From Legionella longbeachae (lineage in GTDB: Bacteria > Pseudomonadota > Gammaproteobacteria > Legionellales > Legionellaceae), in contig NZ_RXNW01000019.1 in the NCBI RefSeq assembly GCF_004283175.1, positions 1-64,000 on the forward strand: a stretch of DNA of 64,000 bases. The letters run 5' to 3'. The notes beneath the pieces were generated by a model. That model ran no database searches and was not told where the DNA came from. It saw nothing but the letters and a program-made list of their open reading frames with translations. The translations under genes and the position numbers were made by a program. This document shows positions 9,014 to 19,607 of this stretch, in pieces (the stretch's first letter is position 1; each line of letters opens with the position of its first letter).

Positions 9014-9575
9014 GTTCTATCTCCAAAGATAATTAAGATTAGATTTGTTCTTTTTTCAATGTACCACCGAATGAAAAAATTATTCTATCTTAATTGAAGT
9101 ATATTGAATTTATTGATCAAGATTGGTGACAAATATCTATTTTGATAATACTTTAATCATGGTTTTTTCAAGTTTTTTGTAAGAGACAAAGTTCTCTATT
9201 TACATTTAATAATAAGAAACATATGATGTCGCCCTAATTAAAGTGAGGCACTATTTTTGTTGGAAATCCCGGGCAAATATTCTAACTCTAAATTAGGATC
9301 AACCTGTTTCTAACATGACAGAAGTAATAAGGATTTGTAACCCGGATTAGACTGGGAAAAGCTGTCAATTTGTAAGTTGTATATCAACTTTTGCTTTGCT
9401 CTCTGTATGCTAATGACTGAAATTTTTTTAGGAAATAAAAAAGATCATGTCACAATTATTGCAGAGGCAATCTAGATTGGATGTAGCTGCTATAACTAAT
9501 TCACTCCTAAATCTCATTACTCCTATACCTCTATATTGATATTTAACCTTAGTTGTGTTGCGTAAGGATGCCAGA
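9014..9575. other. Long intergenic region before the giant gene
   Basis: This stretch of about 560 bases between divergent genes is AT-rich and has no convincing gene. One frame from ATG 9446 gives only about 31 residues without an obvious function. It should hold promoters for both the SDR and the giant secreted protein, but I see no clear -35/-10 pair to commit to. A putative AAGG ribosome site at 9563-9566 serves the giant gene. Confidence 0.4.
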
Positions 9576-12500
9576 ATGCAAAGATTACGAATTGCTCAGT
9601 TATTCATCACATTGTCCGTTTTTTTAGTCATGGCCATGGCTCATGCAGGAAACCCTGTATGGACATTTGCACCTGTTGCAGGCTTCCCACCGACTGTGAC
9701 AGTGGATAAAATGGGTAGTGCCACGGTTAAATATACAGTAACAAACCAATCAAGTAGAAAGCACACCCTGGTGATGTTGCCTCAACGAGGAATAAGCCAG
9801 GTTCAACCGTGTCAATTGGCACCTAAGGGTACCTGTACGCTCACTTTGATCGTCAATGGAAGTCTTGTCCCTCCTTCTGGTATTTCAGGTGGCCCCGCTC
9901 TTTGCCAGGCCAAATCTAATGGATCCCCCAATCCTAATCAATGCTATCGTCCAAGCCAAGGCAATGAACTGAATATTAAGACAGCAACTATACCAGGAGC
10001 ACCTACTCAAGTAACTGCGGTGGCAGGGGTTGCTTCTGCATCGGTGAGCTGGGTAGCGCCAAGTGATAATGGGGGTTCTCCCATAATTTCATATACGGTG
10101 GTTTCCAATCCCCAGGGCTATACATGCAAAACATCAGGATTAACGTGTACGGTTCAGGGATTAACCAATGGAACAACTTACACTTTCAGAGTCTCTGCTA
10201 CTAATGTGATAGGAACAGGCCCTTTATCAAGTCCATCAAATCCAGTGACACCCGGTATTTATACAATTACCCCAAGCGCGGGAGCAAATGGGACTATTTC
10301 ACCCAATAGCCCACAAACAGTAATTTATGGTGATAATATTACATTTCTTGCTACTCCGAGCACAGGTTATACAGTCAGTGGCTGGACTGTAGACGGCGCT
10401 CCTTATACAGCCTGCCATAGAAGTACAACATGCCAATTAACCAATGTGTCTGCTGATCATACGATTGCAGTCAATTTTACCAAGAAGATCTTAATTGTTA
10501 GGCCAAGGGGTGGGGCGCATGGCAGTATTTCGCCAAACACATTACAACCTGTAGCTTATGGAGGCGACATTACCTTCACCGGAATACCCGATACGGGTTA
10601 TATAGTGAAGGGTTGGAGAGTAGATGGTGTTCCCTATCCTGCATGTGGTGCAAGTCCAACATGTCAATTAAAGAATGTGACCACCAGCCATCTGATAGCT
10701 GTCAGTTTTGTGAAACAAAGATTCACGATTACGCCGAGCGCAGGAACAAACGGAACTATTTCACCTGATACAAAGCAAATTGTAGCCTATGGTGGGAATA
10801 GTCCAATATTTACAGCGACTCCAAGTACCGGTTACGTTGTTAGTGGCTGGACATTAGATGGTGCCCCGTACGCGGCATGTAGTACCAAGACGACGTGCCA
10901 AATAACGAATGTGACTGCTAATCATGCGATTGCAGTCAGTTTTGCTCAGGAAACATTCAGCATTACGCCGAGCTCAGGGGCAAACGGAACTATTTCACCC
11001 AATACCATCCAGACTGTAGTTTATGGTGATGACATCGCCTTCACGGCTACTCCAGATGCGGGGTATATCGTTGCAGGTTGGAGCCTGGATGGTGCTGCTT
11101 ATGCGGCGTGTGGTACGGATACTACGTGCCAATTAGCCAACGTCCAAGCTAACCATACAATTGCCGTTAGTTTCACTCAGCAAACCTTTAGCATCAGCCC
11201 AAGTGCAGGGGCAAATGGGACTATTTCACCAGATACAGAACAAATTGTAACCTATGGTGCGAATAGTCCAATATTTACAGCGGCTCCAAGTACTGGTTAT
11301 GTTGTTAGTGGTTGGACATTAGATGGCGCCCCGTATACAGCATGTGGTACAGATACAATGTGCCAATTAACGAATGTGACCGCTGATCATGCGATTGCGG
11401 TCAGTTTTGCGCAGGAAACATTCAGCATTACACCAAGCTCAGGGGCAAACGGAAACATTTCACCCAATACAACTCAGACCGTAGCTTATGGAAATAACAT
11501 TACGTTCACCGCGAGCCCAAATACTGGTTATGCTGTGGGTGGTTGGACTGTGGATGGAACCTCTTATGCAGCATGTGGTACGAATACAACGTGCCAATTA
11601 ACCGATGTGCAAGCCAACCACACAATTGCAGTCAGTTTTGTTCAGCAAACCTTTAGCATTACCCCCAGTTCGGGAGCAAACGGAAGCATTAACCCCGACA
11701 CCATCCAAACGGTAGCTTATGGTAACGACATTAGCTTTACTGCAGCACCGAGTACTGGTTATGAGGTGAGTAGCTGGACGGTAGATGGTAGTCCTTATGA
11801 CACCTGTGGTACAAATACTACGTGTGAACTATCTAATGTGACTGCAGATCATACGATTGCGGTCAGTTTTACTCAAAAGACGTTTTTTATTCTACCAAGA
11901 GGCGGGGCAAATGGAGCTATTTCCCCCAGCACCTTACAAACGGTGGTTTATGGTGCAGACAGTACGACATTCACTGCAATTCCGAATACGGGTTACGTGG
12001 TGAGTGGTTGGAGGGTAGATGGTGTTCCCTATGATGTGTGTGGCACCAATACAACGTGTCAATTAACCAATGTAACTGCCAATCATATAATTACAGTACG
12101 CTTTACTCAGGAGACATTCACAATTACGCCGAGTGCGGGAACAAATGGGACTATTTCACCCTCCGACCCAACATCGGTAAATTATGGAGATAATATAAGC
12201 TTCACTGCGACTCCGAGTACAGGTTATGTTGTTAGTGGATGGACATTAGATGGCGCACCCTATGCAGCATGTGGCACAGGTACTTCGTGTCAATTAACGA
12301 ATGTGACCGCTGATCATACGATCGCGGTTAGTTTTACTCAGCAAACGTTTAGCATTGCCCCAAGTTCAGGTGCAAACGGAAGTATTTCACCTGATACAGT
12401 CCAAACCGTAACATATGATTCAGATAGTCCAATATTCACTGCGACTCCGGATACTGGCTATGATGTGGAGGGATGGACTGTAGATGGTGTTTCTTACGGA

Positions 12501-15500
12501 GCATGTGGTACGAATACAACCTGCCAATTAACCAATGTGCAAGCCAATCACACAATTGCAGTCAGTTTTGTTCAGCAAACCTTTAGCATCAGCCCCAATG
12601 CAGGAGCAAATGGAAGCATTGACCCCAACACCATTCAAACGGTAGCTTATGGTAACGACATCAGCTTCACTGCAATACCGAATACCGGTTATAAGGTTAG
12701 TGGCTGGTTAGTCGATAATGTTGCTTATGCTGAGTGTGGAACGAATACCACCTGCCAATTGGCTGATGTAACTGCAGATCATACGATTGAGGTAAGTTTT
12801 ACTCAAGAAACGTTTTTTATTCTGCCAAGAGGTGGGGCAAATGGAACTATTTCTCCCAGCACCTTACAAACGGTAGTTTATGGTGCAGACAGCACCACAT
12901 TCACTGCGGCGCCGAATACGGGTTATGTAGTTAGTGGTTGGAGGGTAGATGGTGTTCCCTATGATGTGTGTGGCACCAATACAACGTGTCAATTAACCAA
13001 TGTAACTGCCAATCATATAATTACTGTACGCTTTACTCAGGAGACATTCACGATTACGCCGAGTGCGGGAGCAAATGGGACTATTTCACCCTCCGACCCA
13101 ACAACTGTAGTTTATGGAAGTAACATCACATTCACTGCGACTCCAAACACCGGTTATGCTGTTAGTGGTTGGACATTAGATGGTGTACCCTATGCAGCAT
13201 GTGGTACCAATGCATCGTGCCAATTAAGCAATGTACAATCTGATCAATCAATAGCAGTCAGTTTTATTCAAACATTTACTGTTAGTCCAAGTGCCGGTGC
13301 AAATGGAACTATATCACCCGGCACAGACCAAACCGTAATCGCAGGAGATGACATTACTTTTACAGCAACTCCAGATGCAAGCTACAATGTGGCTGGATGG
13401 ACTGTTGATGGAGTAGCTTATGCTCCATGTGCTACCAATACAACGTGTCAATTAACCAATGTGACTGCAGATCATGAGATTGCGGTCAGTTTTAATCAAA
13501 CGTTCATTATTACGCCCAGTGCAGGCGCTAATGGGACTATTTCGCCAAACACGCCACAAGCCGTAACTGCTGGTGCAGATAGCCCCACTTTTACTGCATC
13601 TCCAGATGCAGGCTTTACAGTCACTGGTTGGACCGTGGATGGTACTGCTTATCCGGCATGTGGAACGGATACGAGCTGTCAATTAAACAATGTACAAGCT
13701 AATCATACAATTGCAGTTAGTTTTGTTGAAACCTTCACGATTACTCCGAGTGCGGGAGCAAACGGAAGCATTTCTCCAAACACAGTGCAAACTGTAAACT
13801 CAGGGGATAGCATCACTTTCACTGCAACCCCGGACACTGGTTCTATTATTAGCGGTTGGACCGTAGATGGTTCTGCTTATCCAACATGTGGTACGAGTAC
13901 AACCTGTGAATTAAGCAATATATCTGCCAATCATACGATTGCAGTCAGTTTTATCCAAACGTTCACGATTACACCGAGTGCGGGAGAAAATGGGAGTATT
14001 TCTCCAGACACAGTACAAACTGTAAACTCTGGAGATAATATTTCATTTACAGCGACTCCAAATACTGGCTATGAGGTCAGTGGCTGGTTAGTAGATAACG
14101 TCGCTTATCCAACCTGTGGAGCGAATACGACGTGTCAATTAACTGACATTAGTTCCAATCATACGATTACGGTAAATTTTGCCCAGCAGGCGCTTACGGT
14201 TACCTCCAGTGCAGGAGCAAATGGAAGCATTACACCGGCCGGTGCGACCCAGGTACCTTATGGCGAGAATGTAAGCTTCACGGCAACTCCAAGCACAGGC
14301 TATGTAGTGAGCAACTGGATGGTAGATGGAGTTTCTTATGACTCGTGCGGTGCAGATCAAGTATGTGATTTAACTAACGTGACCACTGCTCATACGATAG
14401 TGGTCAATTTTGTGCAGCAGACATTCAATGTTACGCCCAGTGCAGGAACAAATGGAGCTATTGACCCTGATTCAGTTCAAACGATAGCCTATGGTGGAAG
14501 TGTCACCTTTACAGCGAGTCCTAACGTAGGCTACGAAGTAAGTGAATGGCAGGTAAATGGAGCCCGTTATGATGGGTGTGGAACGAGCACGGCCTGTGAA
14601 TTAACCAACATCACTTCTAATCAGACGATTACGGTCAATTTTGCGTCGCAGACGTTTACAGTTACCTCAAATGCGGGCGCCAATGGAAGCATTACACCAA
14701 ACGGCACCACCACGGTAGTTTATGGTGAGAATGCAAGCTTTACGGCAACTCCGAGCACTGGTTATGAGGTCAGTGAATGGCTGGTAAATGGAGCTACTTA
14801 TTCAGCGTGTGGAACGAGCACGACCTGTGAATTAACCAACATTACTTCTAATCAGACGATTACGGTCAATTTTGCATCGCAGACGTTTACGGTTAGTTCA
14901 AATGCAGGCGCCAATGGAAGCATTACACCAGACGGCATAACCCAGGTCGTTTATGGTGAGAGTGCAAGCTTTACGGCAACTCCAAATACTGGCTACGAAG
15001 TCAGTGAATGGCAGGTAAATGGAGCCCGTTATGATGGGTGTGGAACGAGTACAACCTGTGAATTAACCAACATTACTTCTAATCAGACGATTACGGTCAA
15101 TTTTGCGCTGCAGACGTTTACGGTTACCTCAAGTGCGGGAGCAAATGGGAGCATTACACCAGACGGAACTACCCAGGTTGCTTATGGTGCGAATCTAAGC
15201 TTCACAGCAACTCCAAGCACAGGCTATGTAGTGAGCAACTGGATGGTAGATGGAGTTTCTTATGACTCGTGTGGTGCAGATCAAGTATGTGAATTAACTA
15301 ACGTGACCACTGCTCATACGATAGTGGTTAATTTTGTGCAGCAGACATTCAGTGTTACGCCCAGTGCAGGAACAAACGGAGCTATTGACCCTGATTCAGT
15401 TCAAACGATAGCTTATGGTGGAAGTGTCACCTTTACAGCGAGTCCTAACGTAGGCTACGAAGTAAGTGAATGGCAGGTAAATGGAGCCCGTTATGATGGG

Positions 15501-18500
15501 TGTGGATCGAGCACGGCCTGTGAATTAACCAACATCACTTCTAATCAGACGATTACGGTCAATTTTGCGTCGCAGACGTTTACAGTTACCTCAAATGCGG
15601 GCGCCAATGGAAGCATTACACCAAACGGCACCACCACGGTAGTTTATGGTGAGAATGCAAGCTTTACGGCAACTCCGAGCACTGGTTATGAGGTCAGTGA
15701 ATGGCTGGTAAATGGAGCTACTTATTCAGCGTGTGGAACGAGCACGACCTGTGAATTAACCAACATTACTTCTAATCAGACGATTACGGTCAATTTTGCA
15801 TCGCAGACGTTTACGGTTAGTTCAAATGCAGGCGCCAATGGAAGCATTACACCAGACGGCATAACCCAGGTCGTTTATGGTGAGAGTGCAAGCTTTACGG
15901 CAACTCCAAATACTGGCTACGAAGTCAGTGAATGGCAGGTAAATGGAGCCCGTTATGATGGGTGTGGAACGAGTACAACCTGTGAATTAACCAACATTAC
16001 TTCTAATCAGACGATTACGGTCAATTTTGCGCTGCAGACGTTTACGGTTACCTCAAATGCGGGCGCCAATGGAAGCATTTCACCAGACGGCACAACCCCG
16101 GTTGTTTATGGTGAGAATGCAAGCTTTACGGCAACTCCAAATACTGGCTATGAAGTCAGTGAATGGCAGGTAAATGGAGCCCGTTATGATGTGTGCGGAA
16201 CGTATACGACCTGTGAATTAACCAACATTACTTCTAATCAGACAATTACGGTTAATTTTGCACTGCAGACGTTTACGGTTACACCCCAGGCAGGAGAAAA
16301 TGGAAGCATTATGCCATCTAGCCCGGTACAGGTAAGTTATGATGGTAACTATACCTTTACAGCGAGCCCTAACCAAGGCTACGAAGTGAGTGAATGGCAG
16401 GTAAATGGAGCCCGTTATGATGCTTGTGGAACAAGTACGACATGTCAATTAACCAACATCACCTCAGATCAAACGATTACGGTCAATTTTGTGTCACAAA
16501 CCTTTACGGTTACCTCAAATGCAGGAGCAAATGGAACCATTACACCAGATGGCACAACCCAGGTACTATATGGCGAGGATGCAACCTTCACTGCGGCTGC
16601 GACGACTACTGGCTATGTCGTCAGTGAATGGCTGGTAAATGGAGTGCGTTATGATGCGTGCGGTACAGATACAGTATGCGTATTAACCAACGTTACTTCT
16701 AATCAGACGATTACCGTAAATTTTGTCTTGGAACAGTTCACGATTATCCCGATTTCCGGCGGGAATGGAGCAATTTACCCAAATACACCCGAGCAAGTTG
16801 CTTATGGAGCAAATAGTTCGGTATATAGTGCAAATCCAGATACTGGTTATACGGTTAGTGGTTGGGTATTAGATAGCTCTACTGCAGTGTGCGGCACGAA
16901 TTCAACGTGCCAATTAACTAATGTGACCGCTAATCACACACTCACTGTCAATTTTATCCAAACGTTTACCGTCACCTCGAGTGCAGGTGCTAATGGAAGC
17001 ATTGACCCAGCTGGCGAGACTCAGGTTAGTTCTGGTGGAAATATAACGTTCACTGCAACCCCGTCCTCGGGTTATGTAGTCAATAAGTGGCAGGTAAATG
17101 GCTCTGATTACGCAGCGTGCGGCAAAGATACCACCTGTCAGTTAACTAATGTGACTAGTAATCAAACTATTTTCGTCAGTTTTATCCAAAGTACTACAAT
17201 TTCAGTTAAAGGGTCTCCGCTATTACTGACCCCAAATACAACGGGATATCTGACGGTAACAAATAATGGTTCAGTAACAGCAATAGATGTTCAGGCAACA
17301 TTACCTCCTGATCTAGCCGCTGATGTGACTCAAAATGCCAGTAACTGTGTTTCTCTTGCTTCTAAAAGTAGTTGTTATTTGCAATTTACTTCAAATGCGC
17401 AAGTGCATTCAGCAACAACCATTACGATTGCTGGAACAAATACCAATTCGGTTAATGCAACTTTGAGTGTGGCAGTTCCTTATGTAGCGAATGATATTGT
17501 TTATGCGACAGTGCTGGATAAAGTGAATAATATTATCTACATAGGTGGCGACTTTACACAAGTTGGGCCGAATACGGGTTTTGGTGTTCCAGTAGACATC
17601 CATAAGGGCTTATTCGAAACAGTTTATCCCTCTGTCAATGGACCTGTGCTTTCTGTGGTATCGGATGGCTTTGGTGGCTGGTATATTGGCGGTAATTTTA
17701 GTCAGGTAGGTGGAGTTGAACGTGATAATCTTGCCCATATACTCCATGATGGTAGTCTGGATTTAAGCTGGGAGCCCAAAGTAAACGGTGCTGTACATGT
17801 TCTTAAGCTCAGTAATAATACACTGTTTGCGGGTGGACGCTTTACGAGCATTAATGGGCAAGAACGTTTTCATATTGCAGCGCTGGATGCGTATACCGGC
17901 TATCCCACTTCATGGAGCCCTAATGTTGATGGAACTGTTTATGCACTTGCGGTTACTGAGGGTAGTGTTTATCTGGGAGGAGATTTTACAAGTATTAATG
18001 GACAACCGCGAAAAAATATAGCCACTGTGGATGTGGATACAGCTAAACTAAGATCATGGAGTCCCAATGCGGACAGAAAAGTAACAAGTCTTCTATTAGG
18101 TGATCATGGTGTTTATGTCGGTGGAGACTTTACAGTTATTGGGAAACAAAATCGTAACCATCTTGCAGAAATTGATGCATATAGCGGGTTGGCAACTTCA
18201 TGGAATCCGAACGCGAATAAGCCGGTAAAAAGCTTAATATTTGGTGCTAATATGATTTATGCTGGCGGCGAGTTTACCTCTATAGGCGGACAAAACCGTA
18301 ACCATATTGCAGCCATTGATATTAGAAGTGGATTGGCCAATTCATGGAATCCAAATGCGGATGAGTCTGTCAATAGTCTCTTATTAGGCGATAATATGAT
18401 TTACGCTGGAGGAGACTTTACCGCCATTGGGGGACAAAATCGTAATCATATTGCAGCACTTGATATTAACACGGGTACAGCTAACTCTTGGAAACTGAAT

Positions 18501-19565
18501 GCTGATCGAAGTGTGGATACTTTGGCGATGAGTGGCAGTACGGTTTATTTAGGAGGCAAATTTAGTAGCCTCGCTGCGGTGACTCGAAATCATGCTGCTG
18601 CTATTAGTGCTGATAGCGGTGAGGTGACCTCATGGAATCCAAACCTTAATGGTACAGTAAAGACCCTTTTCCTAAGCGGTAATCAAGTTTATATAGGTGG
18701 GGAATTCAATGTTGTTGGTACATCCCCTAATCAATCGGTAATTTATTATATTACACGTGTGAGTACCAGCGATGCTGTTGCAGATCCTTTTTGGCATCCG
18801 AATCCTGATGGCGCAGTAAATTCTGTTGTGGTTGGTGCCAATGCTGTTTATATAGGAGGACTCTTCAGCAAAATCACCCTTAACAATGCCACCCGTAATG
18901 GTATTGCAGCACTTGATATAGGCGGGAATGGTGGTGCCCAACAAAACTGGAATGCAAATCTTTCCGGGGCACAAATTTACAGTATCGTCGTCAGTGATCA
19001 GGTTTATTTTGGAGGATTTTATTTTACCCCAAGTTTACAACAAAAATTTATTGGGGCAGCAAGTCTTACAACGGGCGCGCTTAACTCTACTTGGAGTGTC
19101 AACGCGAATGATATCGTGAGATCTCTTGCCTTGAATGGAAGTACAATGTACTTAGGCGGCGACTTCACTACTATCAGTGGTGCTGATGCTAACAACAATA
19201 CGATTCAATATGATCGCAATTATATAGCAGCGGTAAGTACGAGTGGTAAAGGTATTGTTACAGCTTGGAATCCTGATGCTGATGATGCTGTCTATGCGCT
19301 TGCATTAAGTGATAATACACTTTATGCAGCGGGGGCCTTTTCCAATATTGGTTCAAAAAGTCGTTCAGGTATTGCTGCGTTAAATGCTGACACGAATAGC
19401 ACTGGCAGCGCTACTTCATGGACTGCCAATCTTCTTTTACCCGGTATTGGTTATGCAATTGCATTAAGTGATAGCACTGTCTACATAGGCGGTGATTTTA
19501 ATAGTGTAGGCGGTTCTCAATCGAGTAATTTTGCGATTGTTCCTATGAGGCTTCCATCGCCCTAG
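9576..19565 (+). CDS. Giant secreted repeat protein (FN3, 30 InlB-B-like repeats, beta-propeller)
   Basis: The protein has 3329 residues. ATG 9576 is preferred over TTG 9555 because GTAAGG precedes it and it opens a clean signal peptide (QLFITLSVFLVMAMAHA, cut before Gly). The layout is: an N-domain with WTFAP, FPPTV and YTVTNQSS, shared with the 22.0-kb gene; one fibronectin type III domain (about 138-227); 30 tandem repeats of 76-78 residues (228-2538) of the divergent InlB B-repeat type; a short linker domain; and about 14 units of 46-55 residues (2635-3329) with the GGDFTxIGGQxRNHIAALD pattern of DUF5122-type beta-propellers. Nearly every InlB-like repeat carries two Cys seven residues apart (ACGTNTTC), which suits disulfides outside the cytoplasm. 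No membrane anchor or sortase motif is seen, so type II secretion is the likely route. A role in adhesion is inferred. Confidence 0.9.
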   Translation: MQRLRIAQLFITLSVFLVMAMAHAGNPVWTFAPVAGFPPTVTVDKMGSATVKYTVTNQSSRKHTLVMLPQRGISQVQPCQLAPKGTCTLTLIVNGSLVPPSGISGGPALCQAKSNGSPNPNQCYRPSQGNELNIKTATIPGAPTQVTAVAGVASASVSWVAPSDNGGSPIISYTVVSNPQGYTCKTSGLTCTVQGLTNGTTYTFRVSATNVIGTGPLSSPSNPVTPGIYTITPSAGANGTISPNSPQTVIYGDNITFLATPSTGYTVSGWTVDGAPYTACHRSTTCQLTNVSADHTIAVNFTKKILIVRPRGGAHGSISPNTLQPVAYGGDITFTGIPDTGYIVKGWRVDGVPYPACGASPTCQLKNVTTSHLIAVSFVKQRFTITPSAGTNGTISPDTKQIVAYGGNSPIFTATPSTGYVVSGWTLDGAPYAACSTKTTCQITNVTANHAIAVSFAQETFSITPSSGANGTISPNTIQTVVYGDDIAFTATPDAGYIVAGWSLDGAAYAACGTDTTCQLANVQANHTIAVSFTQQTFSISPSAGANGTISPDTEQIVTYGANSPIFTAAPSTGYVVSGWTLDGAPYTACGTDTMCQLTNVTADHAIAVSFAQETFSITPSSGANGNISPNTTQTVAYGNNITFTASPNTGYAVGGWTVDGTSYAACGTNTTCQLTDVQANHTIAVSFVQQTFSITPSSGANGSINPDTIQTVAYGNDISFTAAPSTGYEVSSWTVDGSPYDTCGTNTTCELSNVTADHTIAVSFTQKTFFILPRGGANGAISPSTLQTVVYGADSTTFTAIPNTGYVVSGWRVDGVPYDVCGTNTTCQLTNVTANHIITVRFTQETFTITPSAGTNGTISPSDPTSVNYGDNISFTATPSTGYVVSGWTLDGAPYAACGTGTSCQLTNVTADHTIAVSFTQQTFSIAPSSGANGSISPDTVQTVTYDSDSPIFTATPDTGYDVEGWTVDGVSYGACGTNTTCQLTNVQANHTIAVSFVQQTFSISPNAGANGSIDPNTIQTVAYGNDISFTAIPNTGYKVSGWLVDNVAYAECGTNTTCQLADVTADHTIEVSFTQETFFILPRGGANGTISPSTLQTVVYGADSTTFTAAPNTGYVVSGWRVDGVPYDVCGTNTTCQLTNVTANHIITVRFTQETFTITPSAGANGTISPSDPTTVVYGSNITFTATPNTGYAVSGWTLDGVPYAACGTNASCQLSNVQSDQSIAVSFIQTFTVSPSAGANGTISPGTDQTVIAGDDITFTATPDASYNVAGWTVDGVAYAPCATNTTCQLTNVTADHEIAVSFNQTFIITPSAGANGTISPNTPQAVTAGADSPTFTASPDAGFTVTGWTVDGTAYPACGTDTSCQLNNVQANHTIAVSFVETFTITPSAGANGSISPNTVQTVNSGDSITFTATPDTGSIISGWTVDGSAYPTCGTSTTCELSNISANHTIAVSFIQTFTITPSAGENGSISPDTVQTVNSGDNISFTATPNTGYEVSGWLVDNVAYPTCGANTTCQLTDISSNHTITVNFAQQALTVTSSAGANGSITPAGATQVPYGENVSFTATPSTGYVVSNWMVDGVSYDSCGADQVCDLTNVTTAHTIVVNFVQQTFNVTPSAGTNGAIDPDSVQTIAYGGSVTFTASPNVGYEVSEWQVNGARYDGCGTSTACELTNITSNQTITVNFASQTFTVTSNAGANGSITPNGTTTVVYGENASFTATPSTGYEVSEWLVNGATYSACGTSTTCELTNITSNQTITVNFASQTFTVSSNAGANGSITPDGITQVVYGESASFTATPNTGYEVSEWQVNGARYDGCGTSTTCELTNITSNQTITVNFALQTFTVTSSAGANGSITPDGTTQVAYGANLSFTATPSTGYVVSNWMVDGVSYDSCGADQVCELTNVTTAHTIVVNFVQQTFSVTPSAGTNGAIDPDSVQTIAYGGSVTFTASPNVGYEVSEWQVNGARYDGCGSSTACELTNITSNQTITVNFASQTFTVTSNAGANGSITPNGTTTVVYGENASFTATPSTGYEVSEWLVNGATYSACGTSTTCELTNITSNQTITVNFASQTFTVSSNAGANGSITPDGITQVVYGESASFTATPNTGYEVSEWQVNGARYDGCGTSTTCELTNITSNQTITVNFALQTFTVTSNAGANGSISPDGTTPVVYGENASFTATPNTGYEVSEWQVNGARYDVCGTYTTCELTNITSNQTITVNFALQTFTVTPQAGENGSIMPSSPVQVSYDGNYTFTASPNQGYEVSEWQVNGARYDACGTSTTCQLTNITSDQTITVNFVSQTFTVTSNAGANGTITPDGTTQVLYGEDATFTAAATTTGYVVSEWLVNGVRYDACGTDTVCVLTNVTSNQTITVNFVLEQFTIIPISGGNGAIYPNTPEQVAYGANSSVYSANPDTGYTVSGWVLDSSTAVCGTNSTCQLTNVTANHTLTVNFIQTFTVTSSAGANGSIDPAGETQVSSGGNITFTATPSSGYVVNKWQVNGSDYAACGKDTTCQLTNVTSNQTIFVSFIQSTTISVKGSPLLLTPNTTGYLTVTNNGSVTAIDVQATLPPDLAADVTQNASNCVSLASKSSCYLQFTSNAQVHSATTITIAGTNTNSVNATLSVAVPYVANDIVYATVLDKVNNIIYIGGDFTQVGPNTGFGVPVDIHKGLFETVYPSVNGPVLSVVSDGFGGWYIGGNFSQVGGVERDNLAHILHDGSLDLSWEPKVNGAVHVLKLSNNTLFAGGRFTSINGQERFHIAALDAYTGYPTSWSPNVDGTVYALAVTEGSVYLGGDFTSINGQPRKNIATVDVDTAKLRSWSPNADRKVTSLLLGDHGVYVGGDFTVIGKQNRNHLAEIDAYSGLATSWNPNANKPVKSLIFGANMIYAGGEFTSIGGQNRNHIAAIDIRSGLANSWNPNADESVNSLLLGDNMIYAGGDFTAIGGQNRNHIAALDINTGTANSWKLNADRSVDTLAMSGSTVYLGGKFSSLAAVTRNHAAAISADSGEVTSWNPNLNGTVKTLFLSGNQVYIGGEFNVVGTSPNQSVIYYITRVSTSDAVADPFWHPNPDGAVNSVVVGANAVYIGGLFSKITLNNATRNGIAALDIGGNGGAQQNWNANLSGAQIYSIVVSDQVYFGGFYFTPSLQQKFIGAASLTTGALNSTWSVNANDIVRSLALNGSTMYLGGDFTTISGADANNNTIQYDRNYIAAVSTSGKGIVTAWNPDADDAVYALALSDNTLYAAGAFSNIGSKSRSGIAALNADTNSTGSATSWTANLLLPGIGYAIALSDSTVYIGGDFNSVGGSQSSNFAIVPMRLPSP
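14193..15116 (+). repeat. 924-bp duplication, copy 1
   Basis: This covers repeats 18-21 of the giant gene. Copy 2 follows immediately. Aligning landmark positions gives a constant offset of 924 bp (four repeats of 231 bp). Confidence 0.85.
15117..16040 (+). repeat. 924-bp duplication, copy 2
   Basis: This covers repeats 22-25. Apart from the first part of the first repeat, the copies are almost identical. Repeats 20/24 and 21/25 have the same protein sequence, and the bases of 20 and 24 look identical by eye. Confidence 0.85.
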
Positions 19566-19579
19566 CACTCAAAATATGA

Positions 19580-19607
19580 GGTAAGCTCCTTGAGCTTACC
19601 TTCTTTT
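19580..19607 (+). terminator. Rho-independent terminator of the giant gene
   Basis: A perfect 9-bp stem, GGTAAGCTC (19580-19588) and GAGCTTACC (19592-19600), with a 3-base loop, is followed by TTCTTTT. It begins 15 bases after the stop codon. Confidence 0.85.

Larger units (their letters stand above)
10260..17190 (+). repeat. 30 tandem repeats of about 231 bp (InlB-B-like modules)
   Basis: The unit is about 231 bp (77 codons), varying to 228 or 234. The consensus protein opens FTITPSAGANGTISP, then TVAYG, FTATPSTGY, SGWTVDG, YxACGTxTTCQLTNV and HTIAVSF. Repeats 3-4 resemble 5-6, repeats 6-9 resemble 10-13 (both sets include an FFILPRGGANG unit), and 18-21 closely match 22-25, so growth occurred by multi-unit duplications of two and four repeats. 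Repeats from number 18 on form a separate sub-family (SEWQVNGARYD). The block is coding throughout. Confidence 0.9.

Noticed and set aside
13452-16448. Several minus-strand open frames of 70-76 codons inside the giant gene.
   Set aside because: They recur once per repeat at the same phase and encode Arg/Ser/Cys-rich sequence. They are antisense shadows of the repeat.
10260-17190. Regular tandem repeats that could suggest a CRISPR or satellite array.
   Set aside because: The unit is 231 bp, an exact multiple of three, and one reading frame runs through all copies with conserved Trp, Gly and Cys. It is a coding repeat.
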